Shown here: one piece after another, positions 12,601-24,600 of the stretch
Position numbering within the stretch: position 1 is the first letter of the stretch
Layout of the letters: the number at the start of each line of letters is the position of its first letter
DNA from: Diphasiastrum complanatum
Lineage: Eukaryota > Streptophyta > Lycopodiopsida > Lycopodiales > Lycopodiaceae
Assembly: GCA_029204225.1 (NCBI GenBank)
Contig: CM055094.1
Span: 8,229,234-8,293,233 of the forward strand
Reading direction: 5' to 3'
DNA: 64,000 bases
Translations under genes and position numbers: made by a program
Notes under the pieces: generated by a model
What the model saw: the letters and a program-made list of their open reading frames with translations, nothing else
Told to the model about the DNA's origin: nothing
Database searches by the model: none

Positions 12601-15600
12601 TCCAGAGGGAGTAGTTCAGCTAAGTCCATCACATGTGGTACCTTATGATAGTACCAACAGAATTGAAGAGCAAAATAGCAAAAGCTAATAATACTACCTA
12701 TATTTGGTAAAGACCAAAAATGAACTTCTAAGTACTAAATAGATCCTAATCTATTTGTAGTGCGCCCACCTACATGCATAAGCCTTAAAAAATGAATTCA
12801 CTATAAATAGAATGGCCCCTAAAAATAGCACGCAGGCATGGCCAAACTATCATTAAGGGGTATCAAATAAAACACTCCCCCTTAATGTTTACTTTGTTAT
12901 CTATTACTCCTAGAAGTTCTCTAAACTTCTGAAATTTTTCTTTGCCAAGACCTCTAGTTAGATCATGTAAAATCCTTCGCAACCATATTGCTTCACATGT
13001 TGCACTCGTAGTAGCTCGATATTTTGCCTCTGTAGATGATAAAGCAATAGTATGCTGCTTTTTTGAACTCCAAGAGATAGCACCAAAACCAAGACTAAAA
13101 CCATAACGTATAATAGATCTTCGGTCTTCCGCATCTCCAGCCCAATCAGTATCCACATATCCATGTAACTACAAATCATCCTGTCTACCATAGAGAATAC
13201 CAGATCTCAAAGTGCCCTGGATATATCTGAGTATTCGCTTAGCAGCTTTTCAATGAATCTGCTTAGGCTTAGCCATAAACTGACTAACCATACTCACAGC
13301 ATAAGCAACATTTAGTCTTGTAGTAGTTAGATAGATTAGGCTTCCAACAAGCTTTCTATATAACGTCTCGTCTACTTCCTGATCTTCCTCAGCTTTAGTA
13401 AGCTTACATCCACTATCATATGGTGTAGAAATAGGCTTGCACTCTAACATATTGAACTTTTCAAGAAGTTCATGAGCATACTTAGATTGAGAAATAAACA
13501 GTCCCTGTGCTACTCTCCATACCTCAATCCCAAAAAAACATTGTAGTGAACCAAGATCTTTCATATCAAACTCTGAGATGAGATCTTTCTTGATTCCCTG
13601 AATCATACTATGATCTGATCCTGTAAAAACAAGATCATCCACATACATCACTACAATAACAATATGATTATCCCTGATCAAAACATAAAGTGTATGCTTT
13701 GAACTACTCCTCTGAAAGACAAGCTCCTCAAAGTATGTGTCAATCCTCGTGTACCATGCCCTGGGTGCCTACTTAAGTCTATATAGTGCGTTGTCCAACT
13801 TGCAAACCTTGGCTTCATGTCCTGCTACTATGTATCCCTCTGGCTGCTCCATGTAGACTTCTTCCTCTAGAAATCCATTCAAGAATGCACTCTTTACATC
13901 CATTTGTTGAATATTCCATCCAAACTAAGCTGCCAATGATAAAACAGTCCTCATAGTAGTAGACTTAGCAACTGGTGCAAAAGTTTCCTCATAGTCAATC
14001 CCTTCCTGTTGAGCATAACCTTTTGCCACCAATCTTGCCTTATGTTAATCTATAGAACCATCTGATTTGTACTTAGTTCTATAGACCCACTTGCATCCAC
14101 TTGCATGCCCATTTTACCTGTAGGTAACTGAACAAGTCTCCAAGTCTTGTTCTTCGTGATTGAGTCGTACTCCTCATCCATAGCTTTCCTCCAAATATCC
14201 TCTTTTCTAGCCTCTTTGAAAGTAGATGGATCCTTAGTTTCCAATACTGTGGCCATATATGCAAAATGTACATCCCCATCTTCATGATGATCCTCCTGTC
14301 TAACCTCCTGTCGATCTTGATCTTCATGTTGCTTTTCAAGTCTAGCTGAACTCCTAGTTCCATGCATACTGGACTCTCCCTGTTCCATAATAACACTATC
14401 CTTGATAGCTTCATAGTACCATCCAGGCAATCTTCTGGCTTCTGATGTAGGATGCTTTGGTGAAGTAGGAGGTGAATAAGTATCCCATATACTTGATCTC
14501 TCCTTCCTCTTTCCTATCTCAACCAAAGTCACTCTAGGTTCTTGAATTGGCGTAGGCGATACATGTGTCGATTCAGGTTCCTGTAATAATTCATCACATA
14601 AACATCCCTACTTATGATTATTTTCTTACCCTCCAAGTCATATAACTTGTATCCCTTCTCTTGATTATCATAACCAAGAAATAAACACTTGGTCGCCTTA
14701 GAATCCAATTTGCTCCTTGAATCCTTAGGTATGTAAAAATAAGCAATACTCCCAAACACTCTCAAATGACTTACATCTGGCTTCCGACCCGTGTAAGCTT
14801 CCTCTAGAGTTTGATTCCGTCTTAACTGCTTCACCCCAAAACATATTTGGAAGATTTTTACTCTTGAGCATACTCCTCGCAGTTTCCACTATAGACCGGT
14901 TCTTTCTTTCTGCAACTCCATTTTGTTGAGGCGTGTCCGTATTTGCAGATTGTCTCTTTATACCATGATCCTTGCAAAACACCTAGAATTCCGTAGAAAG
15001 ATACTCCCCCCCTTTGTCCGAGCGAAGTCTCTTAATTTTTCTATCTGTTTCTTTCTCCACCTGTGTCTACCATGTGAAATACTTTAAAGCTTCACCCTTA
15101 TTCTTCAGAAGATAGATCCACGTTTTCCTAGAATAGTCATCCACAAACACCATAAAGTAACTTGCTCCCCCATAAGATTGAGTCCTCATCCACACAAATC
15201 TGTATGAACAAGTTCTAGAACATTTTTCGCCCTGTGTTAAATTTCCTCAAGACTTGTAGACTTTTGTAATTCAAATGTCCAAACCTCTCGTGCCATAACT
15301 TACTCAATGATCCAGTATTTGCAATGCTTGCATGATGATCCACCACCTAAGCTTGAAGTTTATACAACCGCCCTGCAAGTATGCCCTCAACTACTACTTC
15401 ATCATTTTTCCTCTTGATGAGACACTGCTGTTCATCAAACTGCACCACCATGTGTTGCTTTGCAATAGCTGATACTGAGAGTAAGTTTTTCTTGATTCCT
15501 GGTACATAAAGCACATCCTTTATGTTGGTGTACTTGTACTTTTCCAACTCCCTTTATATCATGTGTAGTTGTCCCCCAAACATTTGACCCATCATCTAAT

Positions 15601-18600
15601 TTTTGAAAATTAGATAGCCAGTCTCGCCTAGGTGTCATGTGCTTCGAAGCTCCTGAATCAATAAACTAATAGTCATCTTCCTTCAAGAAGCCACCACCAG
15701 AAGATGTCGATGCCGAAAACAACTCGTAGTCTTCAAGATTCAAAGCACTGAATTTTGCATTAGATGTTTCTTCTTCTTCAACAAAATTCTCGTCCTGCTT
15801 TTTCTTGAGTTTGTTGTGCCAGCACTCCTTTGCATAATGTCCGATTTTCCGCAAATAAAGCAGTTTCCTTTTCGAACCAATTTCTTTCCATCTTTTGACC
15901 GACTTGTAATAGATCCTAACACCACAGTAGGGCAAACACTAACTAATCCACCCAACCTTGCCTACTCCCTGATATAGAGTAAGCCCCTCCTAGCCCAGTG
16001 TGAGGACTGGTAGCATGCTACTGCCAAGTGTCGGCCACGTGGCACTGACGTGGCCAACTGCACGTCGGGACCCAACTGGGGGCCCTATCCTGCTGACAGG
16101 GTCCCTAGGCTGTGTTAGGCCCGCCATGGCTATGGACCGTGCTGGGGCACACTACTCACACTGTCTTGCCCTGTTGGTCATGTACGCTGGACACGACCCT
16201 GACTGTGGTATCTGACCTATCTGTGTTCTCTAGGGTTCGGCACTGGTTACGAGCTCGTAACACTCCCTCCCCCTTAAGAACCGTCTTGGTCCTCTAAGAC
16301 AAAGTCTGGAAAAATCTTGCGAAGGACGCTGCCTCTTTCCCAAGTGGCATTCTCAACAGGCTGATCATTCCACTTAACCAGATATTCTCGGTATAGAGTA
16401 TGACGAGTCTGCGTCTCTCTACTATCAAGAATTTCCTCTGGTTCATGTGGAGGTTGTTGAGGATCCAATGGGAGAACTAGAACACTGTCCCCTACCAGAT
16501 TATCTGATCTGGTTAAGGCTTTTCGTAACTGACTTACATGAAAAACTGGAAAAACCTTACTGCTGTGTGGGAGTTCTAGTTCATAGGTGACCTCGCCTAG
16601 TCTCCTACTGATGGTAAAGGGACCACAATACCTTGGAGACAACTTAGCACACACTCCTGATTTGAGGGTTTTAGAGTCAACTGGGACTCTCAAGTAGACT
16701 TTCTCACCAGTGGAGAACTGCACATCCCGTCTGTGTGGATCTGCATAATGCCTGGCTCGATCCTGGGATTGTCTAATGCTATGCTTAGCATGTTCTATCA
16801 TCTGGTTTAGGTCTTCTAAAAAGTTTCTGGCTGCTTCAACTTTTTCTTGTTTAAACCCTACAGCTGTGGGTGAGCGTGGCTGAAAACCGTACATCAGCAT
16901 AAATGGGCTGTATCCCGTAGCTGAATGTTTGGTACTGTTGTAAGCAAACTCTAATATTGAGAGATACTCCTCCCAATTAGTCTGCCTCTTGCTGACGTAT
17001 GCACGAAGCATATCCTCCAGCACTTGATTTACCCTTTCTGTTTGACCGTCCGTCTGTGGATGGTCAGTGGTACTCATATTAAGTTTAGTATGGAGATGAT
17101 GGAATACTGCCTTCCAAAAATTTCCAGTAAACTTACTGTCCCGGTCGCTGACTATGCCGGAAGGTAGACCGTACAATTTAAATAGCCCGTCTACAAACAA
17201 CCTCGCTAACTCTGGAGCTCTAACGGTTGTTTTGGTCGGAATAAAATGAGCCATTTTGGTCAGACGGTCAACTGTGACCCATATAGCGTCATTACCCTTT
17301 TGGGTTTTAGGCAGGCCTACTATAAAATCCATGGAGATACTCTCCCATTTACCAGCTGGTATTTCTAAGGGATGCAACAACCCTCCTGCCTTTAAACGCT
17401 CTGCTTTATTTACTTGACATTTCTGGCAACTGGTTACATACTGGTGGACGTCCTTTTTCATACTGGGCCAGAAAAATTGCCTACGAAGAAGCTCATAGGT
17501 CTTCTGTATGCCTGGGTGTCCCGCGCTAGGATTGTCATGACATTCATATAGGACCTGCTGCCTATAATCCTCTGAATTGGGGACACATACTCTATCTCTA
17601 TAGAGCAAGTACTCATCCTGAATGGAATACTGTTTCCATTTGAATCCTTGAGTCAACTGACCCTCAACCACTGGGGTTTGCTTGGGTAATACAGGCTCAG
17701 AATCCTCAACGTCATCTGACGACGTATACTCGGACTCATCATCATCCTCAACGGAAGCTGCCGTATTCTTGGATGAACTGGCACCAGCCCCGGGAACTGG
17801 TTCTGGAGTCTATAACTGTCTGTTCTGGACTGAGTTCCAGATAATAGAGAAGAATGCATCATGCTGGCATTTCCCTCTCAAGGACTCGAGTAACTCATTA
17901 CGAATCTGAGTAAAACTCAGCTCGTTTATCATAGGCATTCTGCTAAGGGCATCTGCTACTGTATTGAATTTTCCACGCCTATATCTGATAGACATGTCAA
18001 ACTCTTGCATCAACTCTGCCCAACAAGCTTTCCGACCTCTAAGCTCAGGTTGATTGCAAAGGTATCTGAGACTCTCATGGTCTGTCAGGACCTCAAAGTT
18101 GGCACCATACAAATAATGCCTCCAAGTCTTAAGGGCATGGACTATAGAAAAGAGTTCCTTTTCATAGGCACTATACCTAGTCTGTGCTGGCTCGAGTTTT
18201 TTACTCTCGAACGCAACTGGTCGTCCACCCTGAGTTAGCACAGCACCTACTGCAAAGTCGCTAGCATCTGTTTCGACCACAAATGGCTGATTGGGGTCGA
18301 CGACCTTTAAAACTGGTGCTGTAGCTAAGGCTGTTTTGAGAGCATCAAAGCTCTCCTGTTGTGCGGACTCCCAAATGAACTCCTTTCCCTTCCCCTTAAG
18401 GAGATTTGTCATAGGGACTGCTATCTGAGCATATTCCTTGACAAATCGTCTGTAATATCCCGCCAGACCAAGAAAGATTTGAAGTTCCAAAATATTCTGA
18501 GGTCTCAGCCAACTGAGTATGGCTTTAACCTTATTTGGGTCCATCTTAATCCTATCTGAAGAGATAATGTGACCCAAATATGCTACTTCTTCAACGAAGA

Positions 18601-21600
18601 ATTCACACTTGGATTGTTTAGCATAAAGCTTATGCTTTCTGAGCAGTCGAAACACCTTTCTGAGGTGTTTTAGATGCTCCTTCCTGGTTTTGCTGTAAAC
18701 GAGGATGTCATCTAAAAATACGACTACAAATTTACCCAAGTATGGTCTGAGGACACTGTTCATCAAGGTCATAAAGGTAGCTGGAGCATTTGTGAGCCCA
18801 AATGGCATCACCTTAAACTCATAATGACCGTGACGAGTCCTAAAAGCTGTTTTCGAGACATCTTCCGATTTTATACGGACTTGATGATATCCCGATCTGA
18901 GGTCTATTTTGCTGAAAAACTTAGCCCCGTCGAGTTGATCAAACAACTCGTCTGCCCGAGGCATAGGGTATTTATTCTTAATTGTGACTTTATTGAGGGC
19001 TCTGTAATCTACGCAAAGACGCATAGACCCCTCCTTCTTTTTCACCAATAGGACTGGTGAGGCCCATGGTGAACTACTGGTCTGAATTTGGCCTTTCCCA
19101 AGATAGTCTGTTAACTGCCTAGTTATTTCTTCATCCTCTGTTCGGCTGACCCGATACGGAGGTTTAGAAACAGGTGCTGTACCTGGTACTAGGTTTATTA
19201 CATGATCTACCTCTCTGCTAGGTGGTAAACCATGTGGCAAATCTTCAGGAAAAACATCTTTAAATTTAGACAATAAAGTTTCTAATTTACTGATTTTCTG
19301 CTGAATAGAACTGGAAATAGAAACTTCAGGAATAAACTGAAAGTCACATAAGAATACCTGATGGTCTTCTTCTCCAATTAGCTGACAGAGTTCTGAACTG
19401 CAGACCATAGGGCTGTTGGGAACATCATGCTCCCCATGCAACTGGATCTCTCGGCCTTTATGCTGAAAGCTGAGGGTGTTCTCCTGATAGTTTCTGTGGA
19501 GGGAAGGTCCTAAACTGTAGAGCCAATCTCTCCCGAGAACAATGTCTGTTCGATCCAGGTGCATTATCTGAAAGTTTATTTGATCTTGGTACCCCTGAAT
19601 ACCAAGATTTAACTTACTTACCATAGTTTCCCATATTTTTTTATCTTCACCCTTAGCTAATGAAACTATGTACCTATGCTGACTAGGTACTTCTGGTAGT
19701 TTAAGCTTTTTAACCAGGGTGTGGTTGATGAAATTATGGGTTGCCCCATCATCAACCATGACTCTTACTGACTGGTTACCAACTTTCCCATGCATACGTA
19801 CTAGGTCATGCGGCCCAAAGCTGAAGGGTCTCGCTAGCATTGCAGAGGTCAGCTGGCAACAGTGTTCATGATCTTCATGATACACTTTGATCTCGGAAGC
19901 TGCCGAGTCACTGGGGAAACATACAGTCTGAACAAGATGAACTTGTTTTTTATCTTTCTTATCTTTTTTAGTGAAAGGCCCCTTGGGACACTGTCTGACT
20001 GTGTGTCCCTTGCCCATACACACAAAGCACAAACGTTCTTGTTTGGCTTTCTCAAAATCATCTGGTTTTAAGGGCTGTATGAGTGAAGGGCGTTTCTGAG
20101 GAGCTTCACCTTTAAATTTATCTTCTTTCTTTCTTTTTAAAAATTTCTTTTTAAATTGAAAGTCTTTCTGAGGAAGCTGCTCAGAAAGTGGTTGTTGTCT
20201 CGCTCTCTTCCTACCCACTGAATCATCATAGATTTGAGCATATCTGAGAGCTTGCTCAAGGGTAGTAGGCGAGTTTCTCTGGACCTCTACTTTATATTCA
20301 TCTTTGAGGCCACGGACAAATCCCCTGATTTTTTGATAGTCATCCATATTTTTAATCTTTAAAATTGCTTCTCGATACTGCGAGATATATTGGATGAGGG
20401 ACTTGTCCATTACTGTTCTTTCCCAGGCTTCCCAGGCTCTATCAAGTTCATTCTCTGGTAGAAATTCTCTTAGGAAAGCTTCTTCAAAAGCTTTCCATGA
20501 CCGGGGAGTCTGCCCAGTCTCCTGGAGATTTAACCACCACTTATAGGCCATAGGCCCTAAAGAAAGACTGGCCTCAATTGCTTGCAAATGGTCAGGGGTC
20601 TGTTTAAGAGCATGAATGTTCTTCCATTTGCTGAGGAAGGTTTGTAGAATATCTGCATTTCTATCCTTCTCTTCCCCATTAAAAGTAGGAGGCTTTAAAT
20701 CTTTAAAAACACTGGGGTGAGGCCGTAAAGTCTCACCCGAAACTGATGGAAGTGGAGAAGGGGATAACTGAGAAGTGGAGGGAAGGCTTCCTTTCGCGGA
20801 GCTCAAAATCAAGTTTTTGAGTTCAGCGAACGAGTCGTCCACACTGGACTTGAAATTGGCTAATGCCAGCTTCAGTTCATCCACTTCTGTTACCAATTGG
20901 AGGAACTGCTCCTTGGTAACCAGTTCGTCCAGTTCTTCGGCGAACTGTTCCTGTTCTTCTACTTCCATGGGTTCCTTCCCTTTTCTGTAAGCCAAGGCTT
21001 CTGTTTCAAGTTCGTCGAAGCCTCTCTCCTGGGGTTGATCAGGTCCCTGAGGAGTGGTCATCTTCGAAACTGAAAGAGAGCTACCTTAACTTCTGAAGGA
21101 AAAAAGTCTAAAAGACTAATTTACAACTGTACAAGGGAAAGGAAAGATGACTTAGCTGTTTCTGAGGACTGTACTTCCAAAGAAAGAATGAAGAGGAACC
21201 CTTTCAGCTCTTTTCCCCAAGATTTCAGACCTGCTGTTCCGAAAAATGCCAGTTTGAGGCTTCAAAACGGTGCTAAATTTCCCGGTTTTTTGAGGATAGT
21301 AGCTCGCTGGTCTGATTGCAATCCAACTTGTCCACAAAAAGGCAAATCTGAAGTCCAAAAACCCTTCTGAATTCTGAAATTTTAGAAGTCTCCTACTCGC
21401 TGATCTGGTAGGAATCCTCTTGCTCCAAATATCTGACGTTGGGGCCCAAAAACTTGTTGAAAAACCAGATTTTCAGAAGCACTGGCAGCGCTGGCCCTGC
21501 TCCTCTTTTTTGGCTTCCAACTCGCTGAGAACCAGTAACTTTTTCCCTGGAAATCGGATGTAGGTCTCTGACTGTACAGCGATGGAGGTGCTGGCTTCTT

Positions 21601-24600
21601 CCTACTCTAATTTCGCTGGGAAAACTATAGAGAATCCTCTGAACTCAGTGAGAAACAGCTGTTTTTTCAGCGAGTTACCTACACTTGGAATCTAACTCCT
21701 TGCTACTGTGATTTCTCAGTGGAAATCAGAAGTTTGAAGGCGGCTCCTACAGCGATCCTCCTCCTCTATTCCTCTCTGAGAATCTGAGAAACACTTCCTA
21801 TCTTCTGATAGCTTTCTCTACTGCTGTCCTAAACTCCCTAGGATGGAGATGGCTCTGATACCAGTGTAATAGATCCTAACACCACAGTAGGGCAAACACT
21901 AACTAATCCACCCAACCTTGCCTACTCCCTGATATAGAGTAAGCCCCTCCTAGCCCAGTGTGAGGACTGGTAGCATCCTACTGCCAAGTGTCGGCCACGT
22001 GGCACTGACGTGGCCGACTGCACGTCGGGACCCAACTGGGGGCCCTATCCTGCTGACAGGGTCCCTAGGCTGTGTTAGGCCCGCCATGGCTATGGACCGT
22101 GCTGGGGCACACTACTCACATTGTCTTGCCCTGTTGGTCATGTACGCTGGACACGACCCTGACTGTGGTATCTGACCTATCTGTGTTCTCTAGGGTTCGG
22201 CACTGGTTACGAGCTCGTAACACGACTGTTCCTTGAATTCGCCCATGTTGACAATATTTTGTCATCTCATTTCTTCCTGTAGTAAGATGGCATTTAGCTC
22301 ATCAAAAGAAGGCCTCGTTTCTCTCAATGATAGCATCATTACAAAGTTCTGATTGGCCAAAGGGACCAATACTGAATGTTGAACACTTTCTCCAACTACA
22401 ATAAGTTGCCCTCTCAATTCTTTCACTCGAGTAAAGTAGTCCGTTATTGATTCACCTGTACCCATCTTCAACGTGTGAAGCTTATTAGCCAAGAACAAGA
22501 TCTGTGGCTGATTTACCGTCTCATACAAGTTCTTCAGTATATCTCAAGCCTCCTTGGGTCCAGCAACGTCTCTGATATGAGGTATAATGATATCTCTAAC
22601 TGATAGCTCATCAAGAGAAGGCCTCGTTTCTCTCAACGATAGCATCATTACAAAGTTCTGATAGGCCAAAGGGAGACTATTAAGTATAATGGATACCAAT
22701 ACTGAATGTTGAACACTTTCTCCAACTACAATAAGTTGCCCTCTCAATTCTTTCACTCGAGTAAAGTAGTCCGTTATTGATTCACCTGTACCCATCTTCA
22801 ACATGTGAAGCTTATTAGCCAAGAACAAGATCCGTGGCTGATTTACCGTCTCATACAAGTTCTTCAGTATATCCCAAGCCTCCTTGGGTCCAGCAACGTC
22901 TCTGATATGAGGTATAATGATATCTCTAACTGATAAGTTGATGATATGATGAGCTTTTCTTCTACGTCTCTAATACTCCCGCAACTCTCTGTCAATGGTA
23001 GGAGGTATCTCGACACCTGTGACGATCTCCCAATATTCTCTATCTTTCTACATCTTGAACTTCCATATATTGTAGTTCGTTCCATCTAGCTTGCTAGACT
23101 CCGGCAACACAGCATCGTTCAATCCTGCCATTGTACTGATCTACAACAACTCCCAACAACCTGATTTTAGTTTAACAATCAAATCTGTCCAGAAACAGCC
23201 TTCCCTGGATATCACCTGCCAAAAATAGACCTCTCCAGAAACAGCCTTCCCTGGATATCACCTGTGTTGGTACTGCCTGTCTGAACCTGCACCAAGTCTG
23301 CCTTCCTCAGATGCTCTTGCACCTGCTTAGTTACCGCCTGCACCAGGTCTGCCTACCTCAGATGATGCCTGTTCGGACCTGCACCAGGTCCGCCTACCTC
23401 ATATATTGCCTGTCCGAGCCTGCACCAGGTCCGCCTACCTCAGATGCATGCACCTGAAAACTACATGTTCAGATCTGCCTGCACCTGAAAGCACCTCTTC
23501 AGGTACTATAGCCCTCAGAAGTCACCTGTTCAGATCTGCATGCACCTGAAAAACACCTGTTCAGATCTGCCTGCACCTGAAAAGCACCTGTTCAGATCTG
23601 CCTGCACTTGGAAAGCACCTGCTCTAGATGTGACCTGCACCAGAAAACTAGCAAACAACCAGAAAAATTCTGATTCAGATCTGTCGACAGCCAATAACTT
23701 TCCGTCAATATTCTCCTAGAAGATTCTCGTTGTTTTCCTAACAACGTTGACTCCACATGGCTGCAAGCAAAATTCTCACACTTATGGCAAAGGTTAAACA
23801 TGTCCACATTATTTGATTCAAGAGTCAAGTTGTTTGATTGGGAAGTCATATGAAACAGGTTCATATGAAAAAGATCGACATATGAAGGAATTCTACATCA
23901 TCGTACGGAGGAAGTTCTAGATCGAGTAATGAAGACATTGAGATCAAAGTTGATCGTGGATTCTACATCAAAATTCAGGACCTTCATTACATGGGCGTCA
24001 TGGAGGATATACATGAATATTGTGCTATGCATAGTTATTGTTATTGAAAATGTAAACATTAAGGTTCTTATCCCTAATGTTATCATCTAGGGTTGATTAA
24101 GATTATTGGGCCATGCCGGCATGCTAAATCTAGGGGCTTTAACCTATATTTAATAAATTCAAGTTAGACTTTAGTTAAACTCAAGGTCGAGATTCTAGTG
24201 CTTGATTTGGAGCACAACTTTTGCTATAGATAGGTGTTGGTTGCTTTTACCTTATATAGAGACCTCGATTAGGCAATTGCTTTAAGGTTACTTTTAGATT
24301 GCTTTTGCTTTTTGGCATAGACTATTGTCTATAAGTATGTATGTAATGGGACATAGTTGGAGTACATCTCATCATTGTTGTTTGTGCTCTCTGTCATGTG
24401 TATAACTATTGTCTAACAACAATAGGAATCTTCTCTTGAATAACTTGTATGAGCAAGTCGGTTTTCTAACACCAACAAGATGGAGGAATGATGGAAGAAG
24501 ATGATGTAGCAAAGAAGGTGCAAGGAGATCTTACAGGAAACTCATGCAACGTGCGAGTCAGGAGACCAACTTTGCACTGACGACATCTATCTTACAATCA

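Larger units (their letters stand above)
15905..22222 (-). mobile_element. Ty3/gypsy chromovirus, nearly intact, recent insertion
   Basis: A 6318 bp element with 358 bp LTRs at each end, 5-base target duplication CGACT (15900-15904 and 22223-22227), primer site, polypurine tract, and a gag-pol frame open over 4.8 kb except for one TAG. The LTRs differ at about three positions by eye, so insertion was recent. It sits inside the gag of a minus-strand copia element, itself in APE2 intron 4. All domains of an autonomous chromovirus are present. Confidence 0.97.
12500..23650 (-). mobile_element. Ty1/copia element (minus), split by a gypsy insertion
   Basis: Read right to left: leader with tandem repeats (23650-23180), gag (23131-22228), a 6.3 kb chromovirus insertion, the rest of gag, protease, integrase, RT and RNase H (15899-12890), a polypurine tract (12875-12887) and the 3' LTR starting TGTTTTATTTGATACC at 12874. 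The left limit is approximate and the 5' LTR was not identified. The gypsy insertion hit the gag region just before the zinc knuckle. Several stops and frameshifts mark an inactive copy, yet the RT frame with YVDD is well kept, so decay is moderate. Confidence 0.85.

Noticed and set aside
16000-16297. Plus-strand ORFs at 16000-16215 and 21960-22175, identical in sequence
   Set aside because: They lie within the two LTRs of the chromovirus, so identity reflects LTR duplication and not a repeated gene.
19862-20990. Plus-strand ORFs opposite chromovirus gag
   Set aside because: Shadows of the minus-strand polyprotein.
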